From Anthocerotibacter panamensis C109 (GTDB taxonomy: Bacteria; Cyanobacteriota; Cyanobacteriia; Gloeobacterales; Anthocerotibacteraceae): a DNA stretch of 64,000 nt. Positions 44,762 to 53,657 of the stretch are shown in pieces. How positions within the stretch are numbered: position 1 is the stretch's first letter; each line of letters opens with the position of its first letter. A model generated the notes under the pieces. The model did no database searches. It was not told the origin of the DNA and saw only the letters and a list, made by a program, of their open reading frames with translations. The stretch is taken from assembly GCF_018389385.1 (NCBI RefSeq), contig NZ_CP062698.1:2731501-2795500 (forward strand), in the 5' to 3' direction. A program made the position numbers and the translations under genes.

Positions 44762-46591
44762 ATGCCCACCCTAGCTGCTAAATCCATGCTTCGTTTCCTG
44801 CACTTGTGGCTATTGCTGGTGCTCCTGGTCGCTGAGCCCGTCTGCGCCAACGAAGGCGGGGTGGCCTCTGGACATCCTTTGGCGACGGATGCAGGAATCG
44901 CTGTGCTCAAGAGCGGTGGAAATGCCTTCGATGCGGCAGTAGCCGTGTCTCTCGTCATCGGCGTGGTCGAACCTGAAGGCTCGGGTATCGGGGGCGGGGG
45001 CTTTGCAGTACTCTATGATGTGAAACGTAAACAATCCCGTGCGCTAGATTTTCGTGAGGTGGCTCCTCTTAAGGCCAGCGCCGACCGCTATCGCGACGCC
45101 AAGGGCCAAGCCCTGCTCGAACGGGCTCAGGATGGGATCTTAGCCGGGGGTGTACCGGGACAGGTCCGGGGGCTGGCACGTCTGCACCGCGCCTATGGGC
45201 GTCTACCTTTTAGCCGCGTAGTCGCCCCGGCACTCCGTCTGGCCCAAGAGGGCTTCCCGGTCAGTGAACGTCTGCACCGCCAACTGGCCGACCAAAAGGA
45301 GCGCCTCAGCCGTCAATCCGCCGCCGCCCGCATCTGGTATCCCAAGGGCCTTGTCCCTCCCACGGGGAGTATCCTCAAGCAACCCGACCTCGCGCTCACG
45401 CTCAAAGCCATCGCCCAAAGTGGTGGGGAATCCTTCTATACCGGAAGCACAGCCCGCCTGTGGGTGCAGTACATGCAAAAAGCTGGGGGCCTCGTCAGTG
45501 CCTACGACCTCAAAACCTATCAACCGGTCTGGCGCGAACCTCTAGTCGGTTATTACCGTGACCTGACGGTGGTGAGTATGCCCCCACCTAGTTCTGGAGG
45601 GGTGCATCTCATCGAGATGTTGAATGTCTTGAGCCTGCGTGACCTCAAGGCCATGGCCCCCCTTGACCGGACCCTATTTATGGCCGAGGCTATGAAACGG
45701 GCCTACGCCGACCGTTCGCGCTTCTTGGGTGACCCCGCTTTTGTGCCTGTGCCCGTGGCTGCTCTGACTTCTCTAGCCTACGCCCGCCGTCTGGAGCGCA
45801 CCATTCAAGCCGTCCCAGTCCCAAGTACTGAGGTCGTGCCTGGAGCCATGCTTGACCAGGAAATCCGCACCCGCTTTAGCGCCTGGGAGCAGACGCAAAC
45901 CAGACAAGAATCCCTCGATACCTCCCACCTCACGGTCATAGATGGGGAGGGAAATGCTATAGCCCTCACCCAGACCATCAACGGTTCTTTTGGCGCAGGG
46001 GTGGTGGTACCGGGGACAGGGGTGCTCCTTAACAATGAGATGGACGATTTTTCTCTGGCCCCTGGAATCCCTAATCAATTTGGGCTGGTCGGGGCGCAAG
46101 CGAATGCCATCCTCCCCAACAAGCGCCCCTTGAGTTCGATGACCCCGACCCTGGTCTTCAAAGCAGGCAAGCCCTGGCTAGGTTTGGGGAGCCCCGGCGG
46201 GGGCTTTATTATTACGGCGGTGCTCCAGACGCTGGTGAACGTGGTGGACTTGGGCCAGCCCTTGGATGCAGCAGTGGCGAGCCCCCGCTTCCACCACCAA
46301 TGGCAGCCTGACCGCCTGTTCGTCGAGCCGGGACTCCCTGCAAGCCTCACTGCCGACCTGAGCGCCAAAGGTTATAGCCTGAGGCCGACCGCAATTATGG
46401 GTAGCATCCAGGCTGTGATGTACCAACCGCTCCAAACCCCTAGGTTTATCGTCGCCGCTGACCCGCGCCGCGAGGGTAGCGCCCGGATCTGGCTGGCCCC
46501 TCCTGTCAGCCCACCCAAGGTCCAGCCGGCCCAACGCCCCAAGGGGAAAGCGGGTTCCAAAATAAAAACACGTCCTAAACGACAGCGCTGA
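44762..46591 (+). CDS. ggt: Gamma-glutamyltransferase
   Basis: About 609 residues from the ATG at 44762, with a signal peptide (LHLWLLLVLLVAEPVCA). The precursor cuts itself before the nucleophile Thr in SLDTSHLTVIDGEGNA. GSGIGGGGFAVLYD, NNEMDDF and GSPGGGF are family motifs. It cleaves gamma-glutamyl bonds of glutathione in the periplasm. The C-terminus is extended by about 40 Lys/Pro-rich residues. A palindrome and a 13-bp direct repeat follow the stop. Confidence 0.93.
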   Translation: MPTLAAKSMLRFLHLWLLLVLLVAEPVCANEGGVASGHPLATDAGIAVLKSGGNAFDAAVAVSLVIGVVEPEGSGIGGGGFAVLYDVKRKQSRALDFREVAPLKASADRYRDAKGQALLERAQDGILAGGVPGQVRGLARLHRAYGRLPFSRVVAPALRLAQEGFPVSERLHRQLADQKERLSRQSAAARIWYPKGLVPPTGSILKQPDLALTLKAIAQSGGESFYTGSTARLWVQYMQKAGGLVSAYDLKTYQPVWREPLVGYYRDLTVVSMPPPSSGGVHLIEMLNVLSLRDLKAMAPLDRTLFMAEAMKRAYADRSRFLGDPAFVPVPVAALTSLAYARRLERTIQAVPVPSTEVVPGAMLDQEIRTRFSAWEQTQTRQESLDTSHLTVIDGEGNAIALTQTINGSFGAGVVVPGTGVLLNNEMDDFSLAPGIPNQFGLVGAQANAILPNKRPLSSMTPTLVFKAGKPWLGLGSPGGGFIITAVLQTLVNVVDLGQPLDAAVASPRFHHQWQPDRLFVEPGLPASLTADLSAKGYSLRPTAIMGSIQAVMYQPLQTPRFIVAADPRREGSARIWLAPPVSPPKVQPAQRPKGKAGSKIKTRPKRQR

Positions 46592-46624
46592 TAAGCGCTT
46601 ATCAGCACTGCTTATCAGCACTGA
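46588..46624. repeat. Palindrome and tandem 13-bp repeat after ggt
   Basis: CTGATAAGCGCTTATCAG (46588-46605) is a perfect 18-bp palindrome starting in the ggt stop region. CTTATCAGCACTG is repeated directly at 46599-46611 and 46612-46624. It may terminate both convergent genes; no T tract is present. Confidence 0.5.
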
Positions 46625-46628
46625 TGGT

Positions 46629-46823
46629 TTAACGCAATCTGCGGCGGGCCTCTTCGAGGATTTCAGCGCCTCCGGTGGTCGGGTCGAGTAGGGGTGCTAC
46701 AGGCGTGTTCTGGTACTTCTGCCGGAGTGCTTCGAAGGGTAAAAAAAGATCCTCCACATGCCCCAAGATATCCAATCGTTCGATCAGAGCTGGGGCTGCA
46801 TTGGCTATAAATGCTCTGTCCAT
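46629..46823 (-). CDS. Small hypothetical protein
   Basis: About 64 residues from the ATG at 46823, preceded by AGGAG about 11 bases upstream; an ATG at 46892 lacks such a site. The sequence is helical (FIANAAPALIERLDILGHVE; LEEARRRLR) with LFLPFEALRQKYQN in the middle. No family is recognised. Codon use fits the neighbours and the frame spans most of the gap between ggt and the next gene. Confidence 0.45.
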   Translation of the reverse strand: MDRAFIANAAPALIERLDILGHVEDLFLPFEALRQKYQNTPVAPLLDPTTGGAEILEEARRRLR

Positions 46824-47030
46824 GGGATTCAGCACTCCTGACCTGTCTAGCTCCACCGTACTTCCGCCCTTAGCGCTGGGAAGCGGTTCCATGGAAAAAC
46901 TTTACGAATCATGCCCGCGCTACCTTGCCAGAAATCCCGCAAGCTCTGTATACTTTGGAGCACTCCATCCTCCTCCCACGGAGTCGGCTTTGACTATTAA
47001 TACGGGCTACTTCTTCTTGGGGGGACTGCG

Positions 47031-47678
47031 ATGCCGCAGCAACGCTCCATCGTGGAGCTTTTGGAGGAAATAGGACTGATTTCAGCCGCACAAGCGGCCT
47101 TGGCTCGCCAAGATCAGGCCCGATACCCGCAGTTGCCCTTAGAAGAGATTGTCGTCCTGCATGGCTGGGTGAGGCAAGAAACCCTTCAGTTCCTGCTCGA
47201 ACAATGGCCGCATCTGGCTAAAGATCGTCTACCCACCCTACCCGAATTTCTCAAACACCTAGGACTCATTAGCGAAGAGCAACTTGGGCTGGTCAAACGA
47301 GTCCAGGCAAGGACCGGAGTCAGTATGGAGGAACTGGTCGTCGCCTATGGTTGGGTGCAGCAAGAGACGCTGAATTTTTACCGTGAAGCCACAGTTCCCC
47401 CGCCGCCCGTGCGGGCCGTCCAGAACATGCCAACCGGTTCTACGCCACCTCCTCTAGCGGTGGAAGTCCTCCTGACCAAGCACACCCAGCACTCTCTGAC
47501 GCATTTGGTCGGGAAGACTTTTGTAGTCCAAGGGACTCGCTCGGGTACGACCGGGATGCGCGTCTGTATCGAGGTGGCTCCGGGTCAACACATCTGGCTG
47601 CCGGTAGAGACAGTCCGCGTGATACGCACGCTGGGGACGACCGAAAATGTTTGGGACGATTGCTCAACGTGGCGTTGA
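47031..47678 (+). CDS. Protein with two helical repeats and a C-terminal beta domain
   Basis: The 215-residue protein has a GGGGGGA site before the ATG. Two related units, IVELLEEIGLISAAQAALAR (about 7-45) and LPEFLKHLGLISEEQLGLVK (about 67-110), each followed by a VxxGWVxQETL segment, resemble the MshEN/GspE N-terminal helical module. The C-terminal part (about 150-200) is beta-rich. It is cytoplasmic. A c-di-GMP or pilus connection is possible but unsupported. The end overlaps the convergent neighbour by 15 bases. Confidence 0.65.
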   Translation: MPQQRSIVELLEEIGLISAAQAALARQDQARYPQLPLEEIVVLHGWVRQETLQFLLEQWPHLAKDRLPTLPEFLKHLGLISEEQLGLVKRVQARTGVSMEELVVAYGWVQQETLNFYREATVPPPPVRAVQNMPTGSTPPPLAVEVLLTKHTQHSLTHLVGKTFVVQGTRSGTTGMRVCIEVAPGQHIWLPVETVRVIRTLGTTENVWDDCSTWR

Positions 47679-48647
47679 ATCTTTGTCTGCTGTCGTGCTG
47701 TTGAGTTGGCGGATGCGCTCATCGAGCTTGCTAAACCCTTTGATGAAGGTGCCAGAGCGGTCAAGTTTGACTACATCCACAAGCTGGGGTAGGTTTTGAC
47801 CCTCAGTAATTTGAGCGAAGCGCTGAAATAACTGGCCCACGAGGACCCGCCCGCCCTCAGGCGTCCGGGGGATGGGCACGCCTTGTTCTTTGAGTACTGT
47901 CTGCATCGCCCGCAGTTGCTCAGTCTGGTTAGTGGCATCGCCCTGAATGCCCTCCCCGAGCACGGTTTGGAGTTGGGCAATCTGGGTCTGGAGGCGTTGG
48001 TTTCCCGCGGGGTCCCAGCTCCCACGGTGTGCCAACTGGCCTTGGAGCGCAACAATCCGGCTCTCAAGTGCTAATTGCGGTTCAATGAGGGCAAACAGCG
48101 CTATCGAACTGGGTTCGGTCAGCACCCCGGCGAAGGTGTCAAGCAGTGTTTTACCATTCTTGCGCAGGACCTTGAGGGCTTGGGGGTCTTTGAAGTTCAC
48201 CTCGGGATAGACCGCCTGCAAAAGGTTTAGTAGTTTGTCGATATCGGGCTCTGGACTATCCCGGCTTCTGATATTGCGGCGTACCACCTGACTGATCCAG
48301 CCCAGCCGATTTTGTTGGGTAATCGCCAGGGTTACCAACTCGGTCAAACCCTTACGAGCACCCTCTTCGATCTCTGGGGAGTGCGCACAACCTCCACCTT
48401 TTTCATCCCGGCAAATCGAAAACGTATAGCTTCCACCCTTGGGATCAACCGTCAGATTTATGGCCTTGAGCATTTCCTGCGGCGATAGACGGCGGTCGAG
48501 TTGGGTGTCTACCGCTTCGACGCCCACCGAAAAAGAGGCAGGCTGCGTGGGTCGGGGGGATGGTTGTGGGTCTTGAGCCCACAGCGGGGGCACGAGGATA
48601 CTGAGGACTAACGATAGAATCAAGAGAGCAGATTTAAAAGGCACCAT
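47664..48647 (-). CDS. Exported protein of unknown function
   Basis: The protein of about 327 residues starts at the ATG at 48647, where a signal peptide begins (FKSALLILSLVLSILVPPLWAQ). The mature part is mostly helical, with two Cys in FSICRDEKGGGCAHS and a Gln-rich coiled region (LQTQIAQLQTVLGEG). No family is recognised. It is divergent from the M13 peptidase gene, with about 180 bases between the two starts. Confidence 0.65.
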   Translation of the reverse strand: MVPFKSALLILSLVLSILVPPLWAQDPQPSPRPTQPASFSVGVEAVDTQLDRRLSPQEMLKAINLTVDPKGGSYTFSICRDEKGGGCAHSPEIEEGARKGLTELVTLAITQQNRLGWISQVVRRNIRSRDSPEPDIDKLLNLLQAVYPEVNFKDPQALKVLRKNGKTLLDTFAGVLTEPSSIALFALIEPQLALESRIVALQGQLAHRGSWDPAGNQRLQTQIAQLQTVLGEGIQGDATNQTEQLRAMQTVLKEQGVPIPRTPEGGRVLVGQLFQRFAQITEGQNLPQLVDVVKLDRSGTFIKGFSKLDERIRQLNSTTADKDSTPR

Positions 48648-48828
48648 AAAGGTCTCACAGTACTGTTCAGCCAATTAACCTAACACACAGATTGGAAAGC
48701 ATCCTCCCACTGGGTATCAAGAAGGGAACAACACCGCACCTTCCATAACATCTGCACACAAAGATTGAAAGATCCAAATGTTCCGTTACCCTATAATTTG
48801 AACCCGTTTGTACCTTATCGCCAATTCC

Positions 48829-50847
48829 ATGCCAAAAGCACGTTTCGCGCTCCTCTGTACCACCCTGGCCTTGTTCACACCACCGGCTCCCGCTCAGACC
48901 ACCCCTGGACTGGACACTGCCGCCATCGACTCCACGGTTTCACCCTGCGAAAACTTTTATCAGTACGCCTGCGGCGGCTGGCGGGCTAAGAATCCCATAC
49001 CGGGCGACCAAGCCTCCTGGGGACGCTTTAACGAGTTGGCAGAGCGCAATCGTACCCTCCAACACGAACTGTTGGAGAAAGTAGCCAAAGGTGGACCCAG
49101 CCTTCCCGCCGACCAGCGCCAGCTTGGGAACTACTACCGTGCGTGCATGGATGAAGCAGGCATTGAAGCCAAAGGGATTAAAGCCTTGGCTGCTGAGTTT
49201 GCCCGGATCGACGCCCTCAAATCCAAAGCCGACCTGCCTCAGCTCATTGCCCATTTGCACACGATTGGCGCACCGGTACTCTTCAATTTTGGTTCCACCC
49301 AGGACTACAAGGACGCCACCAAAGTCATTGCTGAGGCCGATCAGGGCGGGTTAGGGTTACCTGACCGGGACTTTTATGTGCAGGATGCACCGCGCTTTGT
49401 CACCATCCGCACCGCCTATCAAGAACACCTCAAGCATGTATTTAGCCTGTTGGGGGACAAACCCGAGGTAGCCGCCGCCCATGCTCAGACCATCCTCGAT
49501 TTTGAGACTAAGCTGGCTAAGGCTTCTTTGGAGCGCGTCAAGCGCCGTGAACCCAGCAACCTCGTCCATCCCTTGAAACGAGCTGAATTGGTTGCCCTCA
49601 CCCCGAGTTTTGACTGGAATAGCTACCTCAAAGCAATCGCAGCACCACCTATCACCGGGCTTAATGTCACTTGGCCCGAATTCTTCAAAACCATCGAAGC
49701 TCAGGTCAAAACCGGCGACCTTGCGACCTGGAAAACCTACCTGCGCTGGCACCTGACCCGCTCCTCCGCAGCACTTTTGCCTACAGCTTTTGTCAATGAA
49801 AACTTCAACTTTTATGGCAAAGTCCTCAACGGTCAAAAAGAACTGCGCACCCGCTGGAAGCGCTGCGTAGCCTTGACCGACGGTAGTCTGGGCGAATCCT
49901 TGGGCAAGCTCTATGTCGAAGCAACGTTTGGGAAGACAGGCAAAGAGCGCACGCAAGCCTTGATCAATAACCTAGAAAAAGCGCTGCGCGAGGACATCAC
50001 CAATCTCCCCTGGATGACTGCTGCCACCAAACGTGAGGCCCTACTCAAACTGGATGCCATTACCAACAAGATCGGCTTTCCTGACCAATATCGGGACTAC
50101 AGCGCCATTAAAGTGGCCCAAGGAGATGCCCTAGGCAACGAAGAGCGGGCGAATGCCTTTGAGTTCAAGCGGCAGCTCGACAAGATTGGCAAGCCGGTAG
50201 ACAAGAAGGAATGGCAGCTCACCCCGCCTACGGTCAATGCCTACTACGACCCCCAAAACAACAACATCAACTTCCCGGCGGGTATCCTTCAGCCTCCTTT
50301 TTTCAATAAAGACCTGGATGATTCCGTCAACTACGGGGCTATTGGAGCCGTGATTGGTCACGAGTTGACCCATGGCTTCGACGATCAGGGGAGGCAGTTT
50401 GACGCCAAGGGCAACCTGCGCGATTGGTGGACGCCTGAGGATGCTAAAGCTTTTGAGGAGCGTGCCCGTTGCTTGGTAGACCAATACAGCAGTTACACGG
50501 CAGTGGACGACGTAAAGCTCAATGGCAAGCTGACCTTGGGTGAAAATACCGCAGACAACGGGGGCTTACGCGTCGCCTATGCAGCCCTATTGACTGCTCT
50601 GGCGGGCAAAACACCCGCCCCCATCGACGGATTTACCGCACCACAGCGCTTCTTTCTAGGTTGGGGGCAGGTCTGGTGCCAAAACCAAACCCCAGAGAAC
50701 GCTCGTCTCAGGGTGGCGACGGACCCCCACGCTCCGGGCGAGTTCCGGGTCAATGGCGTCGTCTCCAACGTACCGGAGTTCCAGGCAGCATTTAGCTGTT
50801 CTGCTAAAACCCAGATGGTCCGCGAGAACCGCTGCCGCGTCTGGTAG
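48829..50847 (+). CDS. Exported M13 family zinc metallopeptidase (neprilysin-like)
   Basis: The 672-residue protein starts at the ATG at 48829; a TATAAT at 48792-48797 may be its -10 box. After a signal peptide (ALFTPPAPAQ) comes DFYQYACGGW-like SPCENFYQYACGGW. The zinc site is VIGHELTHGFDDQGRQFD with the third ligand in GENTADNGGL, and the C-terminus CRVW is typical. It cleaves oligopeptides in the periplasm or outside. A strong hairpin follows. Confidence 0.93.
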   Translation: MPKARFALLCTTLALFTPPAPAQTTPGLDTAAIDSTVSPCENFYQYACGGWRAKNPIPGDQASWGRFNELAERNRTLQHELLEKVAKGGPSLPADQRQLGNYYRACMDEAGIEAKGIKALAAEFARIDALKSKADLPQLIAHLHTIGAPVLFNFGSTQDYKDATKVIAEADQGGLGLPDRDFYVQDAPRFVTIRTAYQEHLKHVFSLLGDKPEVAAAHAQTILDFETKLAKASLERVKRREPSNLVHPLKRAELVALTPSFDWNSYLKAIAAPPITGLNVTWPEFFKTIEAQVKTGDLATWKTYLRWHLTRSSAALLPTAFVNENFNFYGKVLNGQKELRTRWKRCVALTDGSLGESLGKLYVEATFGKTGKERTQALINNLEKALREDITNLPWMTAATKREALLKLDAITNKIGFPDQYRDYSAIKVAQGDALGNEERANAFEFKRQLDKIGKPVDKKEWQLTPPTVNAYYDPQNNNINFPAGILQPPFFNKDLDDSVNYGAIGAVIGHELTHGFDDQGRQFDAKGNLRDWWTPEDAKAFEERARCLVDQYSSYTAVDDVKLNGKLTLGENTADNGGLRVAYAALLTALAGKTPAPIDGFTAPQRFFLGWGQVWCQNQTPENARLRVATDPHAPGEFRVNGVVSNVPEFQAAFSCSAKTQMVRENRCRVW

Positions 50848-50851
50848 TGGA

Positions 50852-50891
50852 GGATTTTATCCCAGCCTTAAGCAGGACTGGGATAAAATCC
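50852..50891 (+). terminator. Perfect 14-bp hairpin after the M13 peptidase
   Basis: GGATTTTATCCCAG (50852-50865) and CTGGGATAAAATCC (50878-50891) are fully complementary with a 12-base loop. It starts four bases after the stop codon. No T tract follows, so it may also stabilise the 3' end. Confidence 0.6.
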
Positions 50892-51001
50892 TTGTGCATA
50901 TACCCCAGGAAGCAGCCGAAATTACACGGCTATTTGGCCCACCAAGGTTAGGATACACTTGCCCCTGAGAGTAGCCTCAGGCGTGCAAGGAGCTAGCCTC
51001 T

Positions 51002-51508
51002 ATGGCTAACGAAGAGCACTTAAAGCTATTGAGGTCAGGAGTAGCCGCTTGGAATCTGTGGCGGCAAGAGCATCCTAAAAGTTGGATCGATCTCATTGAG
51101 GCGGACCTCAGCGAGGCGGACCTCAGCAAGGTAAACCTCAGTAAGGCGCTCCTTATTCAGGCAAATCTCAGTAAAACAATCCTCATACAAGCCATCCTCC
51201 ATGGAGCCAATCTCGAAGGAGCAAACCTCAATCAGGCGGACCTCAGAGGGTCAAACCTCAGCAAGGCGAACCTCTTTGAAGTACAACTCCGGGAAGCGGA
51301 ACTCGTCCGAGCCAACCTCAAGGAGGCAGAACTCCTCCGGGCTGACCTCAAGGGAGCAGATCTCAGAGGGTCAGACCTCAGGGGCGCATCCATCCGTGCA
51401 CAGCAGTTGAGTGAAGCAAAAGTGATGGCGGCTAAGTTCACCAACAGCATGTTCTCGCAAGAAGAGAAAGAGCATTTGATGCGACGGGGTGCGATGTTTA
51501 GTGTTTGA
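51002..51508 (+). CDS. Pentapeptide-repeat protein
   Basis: The 168-residue protein has an N-terminal helix (HLKLLRSGVAAWNLWRQEHP) and then about 20 A(D/N)LxX pentapeptides between about residues 32 and 135 (EADLSEADLSKVNLSKALL), forming a right-handed beta-helix. The C-terminus QEEKEHLMRRGA is helical. Cytoplasmic. Pentapeptide proteins are very common in cyanobacteria; most lack a known role. The DNA is repetitive in 15-bp steps as a result. Confidence 0.88.
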   Translation: MANEEHLKLLRSGVAAWNLWRQEHPKSWIDLIEADLSEADLSKVNLSKALLIQANLSKTILIQAILHGANLEGANLNQADLRGSNLSKANLFEVQLREAELVRANLKEAELLRADLKGADLRGSDLRGASIRAQQLSEAKVMAAKFTNSMFSQEEKEHLMRRGAMFSV

Positions 51509-51568
51509 GCGGACTTAGTTTGAGGCTAGCCGCTAAAATGCTGACCAATACCCCGCTTTAAAGCAGGA

Positions 51569-51600
51569 GGGGCGAGCCAATGCCCGCCCCGCTATACTTT
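51569..51600. terminator. Bidirectional hairpin between pentapeptide gene and petA
   Basis: GGGGCG (51569-51574) pairs with CGCCCC (51585-51590). TATACTTTT follows on the plus strand. It lies between convergent genes. Confidence 0.5.
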
Positions 51601-51610
51601 TGTCGTACTC

Positions 51611-52654
51611 CTAGTGCAGACCCTGCTGTTGGGCTTCGTAAGCCTGGATCTTCTCGACCTGCTTCTTCTTGAGGACCAAGAGCACCTGACACAGGAACGC
51701 AACGGCAAGGGTGACCAGCAGCCAGACTACACGCTGGGGGTCCTGAAGGACAAGGTCCTTTTCGAGGTGTCCGAAGCCGCCGCCCACGACGTTCGGGTCC
51801 GTAGTGAGCGCCTGACCGGCAGTTACTTTGTCCCCAACTTTGGCAGTAAGGTTTGGCCCAGGCGGAATTTTGATTTCAACCTCGCCCTTATCTGTTTTTA
51901 GGGTCACCAGAGCACCCCCGGATTCATAACTCACCTCCCCAATCGTGACCGGGACATTTGAGGTGATCTTGGTGATCTCACCGGCTGCGGGTGCGATGTA
52001 TTGAGCATTGTTACTAGGTGAGCCATCGGGATAGACCTGGCCCCGGCCCCGATTGCCGCCAACGTAGACACTGTACTTACCAAAGTTAAGATTTTTATCT
52101 TTGTTCGGGTCAGGGGCGATCACCGGGATAACGACCGTGTTGCCCAGTTTGGTCATGGTCTCAGTGTCAATTGGCCCGACCACAACGATATTTTCTCGGA
52201 CCTGTTCGCGCGGCGGGTCAGCCAAAGTATCGAGCGGAGCTGCCTGGGGCCACTCTCCAGACTCCAGCTTTTTGAGCTGCTCCTCGGTGAGGAGTTTTTT
52301 GTCCTCTTCGTGCTCGGTAGGATTCGCGACCCGGAAGCCCTTAGGCAACTGTACAAACGCTCCGGCTTGTAGGGTCGCCTTGTATTCGCCCTGCTCATTG
52401 GGGAAGCTGACCACCTCTTGGGCTTTGACATCGTAGGGAATGTGGACCTCTACCTCGAAAACTTGACCGGGGGCCACAGCCTGGGGTAGTTCCACCTCGA
52501 CTTCAGCTTCTTTAAGGTGGCAGTTGGCACAGGCGATGCGCCCAGAGGACTCGCGCGGCTGGGGATATTTGGCTGCGTATTGAGGGAAGGCATGGACAGC
52601 CAGGGCATTGGTGAGCCAAAGGGTACCGGCGAGCGCTAATAATGTCTTCTTCAT
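51611..52654 (-). CDS. petA: Cytochrome f
   Basis: About 347 residues from the ATG at 52654, with a signal peptide (TLLALAGTLWLTNALAVHAF). After cleavage the N-terminal Tyr/Phe region (FPQYAAKYPQPRE) supplies the heme axial ligand; heme c binds at CANCH. The large and small domains and the C-terminal membrane helix (VVWLLVTLAVAFLCQVLLVL) are all present. It passes electrons from the Rieske centre to plastocyanin or cytochrome c6. petC lies 34 bases upstream in the same operon. Confidence 0.97.
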   Translation of the reverse strand: MKKTLLALAGTLWLTNALAVHAFPQYAAKYPQPRESSGRIACANCHLKEAEVEVELPQAVAPGQVFEVEVHIPYDVKAQEVVSFPNEQGEYKATLQAGAFVQLPKGFRVANPTEHEEDKKLLTEEQLKKLESGEWPQAAPLDTLADPPREQVRENIVVVGPIDTETMTKLGNTVVIPVIAPDPNKDKNLNFGKYSVYVGGNRGRGQVYPDGSPSNNAQYIAPAAGEITKITSNVPVTIGEVSYESGGALVTLKTDKGEVEIKIPPGPNLTAKVGDKVTAGQALTTDPNVVGGGFGHLEKDLVLQDPQRVVWLLVTLAVAFLCQVLLVLKKKQVEKIQAYEAQQQGLH

Positions 52655-52688
52655 CGTCCTTCCTGTCTGCGTGTTCGGCGAGTGGAAC

Positions 52689-53243
52689 TTACGTCCACCA
52701 AGGATTGGGGTCACTGTAGAGGTCGGTCTTGCGGAAATCTTTTTCGGTCCAGGGGCTAAACTCGATTTTGTCGTCCTTGACTGCAGCCTTGGTCAGAGCC
52801 AGGGGTCTTGGGGAAGGACCGCGTACCAGACCTCCATCTTTGTCATAGGTGGAGCCATGGCAGGGGCACTTAAATTTTCCTATTCCACCATCCCAGGGCA
52901 CCACGCAGCCCAGATGCGGGCAGACCGCATTGAGGCCAAAGTTGGCAATCTTCTTGTCGTCGTCAATCACGATGTAGGTAGCTGTGCCACTGTTCACCGT
53001 AAGACCTTGGGAGATTACGCGCGTCCCCGCAGGCTCATCAGCCAGGAGTTTGGAGGCCAGGATTTCCTTACCGTCCCGACTACGCGCAAAAACGCCCCCC
53101 GACCCCCCGCCTTTGTTGGGAGGAATGAAATAGTTCACCACCGGATAAAGCGCTCCGAGGGTAGCCCCAGTAATGGCCCCGGTTGTCAACAGAGTCAGGA
53201 AATTGCGACGACCGTTGGGGATCGGTTCAAGCACTTCAGTCAT
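52689..53243 (-). CDS. petC: Rieske iron-sulfur protein of cytochrome b6f
   Basis: The 184-residue protein has an N-terminal RRNFLTLLTTGAITGATLG segment, a Tat-like membrane anchor. The 2Fe-2S ligands are in CPHLGC and CPCHGS. It accepts electrons from plastoquinol. It is first in the petC-petA operon, as in other cyanobacteria. The Gly-rich hinge (NKGGGSGG) is normal. Confidence 0.97.
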   Translation of the reverse strand: MTEVLEPIPNGRRNFLTLLTTGAITGATLGALYPVVNYFIPPNKGGGSGGVFARSRDGKEILASKLLADEPAGTRVISQGLTVNSGTATYIVIDDDKKIANFGLNAVCPHLGCVVPWDGGIGKFKCPCHGSTYDKDGGLVRGPSPRPLALTKAAVKDDKIEFSPWTEKDFRKTDLYSDPNPWWT

Positions 53244-53351
53244 GGCTTACCCCAGATGTGAAGCTTGTTAAAAAACTTTGCATACACATCTTAACGATAA
53301 AAGGGATCACCGGAACTCTTAATATTGTAAAGAAGTGCTAAGAGCAAAGCG

Positions 53352-53639
53352 ATGACCGGGCAAGAACTCCGTGAACTTCTTGTTCAGAAATGCGGCCAAC
53401 CCTACGACGTGCAGTTTCTCCGCCGGGGCGACCGTCGCTACTTCCAGGTGATGTGGCGCTACCTGGGTCAGGCGTCCTTTGCTATGACCGAGGAACAATA
53501 TATGGCCCATCTGGAGCGGGTGGCCTACATTCTAGATGAATGGGCCGTAGCCGACCAAGTCCGCACCTACCTCAACAAAACACGAGAGCGCCCCCGTGTG
53601 GGCAAGGCCATTTCGGTTCCCTTGACTTATGATGGGTGA
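53352..53639 (+). CDS. DUF3067 family protein
   Basis: The 95-residue protein matches DUF3067, a small family of cyanobacteria and chloroplasts: MTGQELRELLVQKCGQPYDV, YFQVMWRYLGQASF and YLNKTRERPRVGKA. It is soluble, function unknown. It is divergent from petC (about 108 bases between starts), and the AT-rich gap should hold both promoters. Confidence 0.82.
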   Translation: MTGQELRELLVQKCGQPYDVQFLRRGDRRYFQVMWRYLGQASFAMTEEQYMAHLERVAYILDEWAVADQVRTYLNKTRERPRVGKAISVPLTYDG

Positions 53640-53657
53640 GCTTCGCCGCTAGGAATC

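Noticed and set aside
49357-49956. 199-residue minus-strand frame inside the M13 peptidase
   Set aside because: It is a shadow of a conserved metallopeptidase frame.
51100-51390. Regular 15-bp DNA periodicity, first considered a CRISPR-like array
   Set aside because: It encodes pentapeptide repeats; there are no identical repeats with unique spacers.
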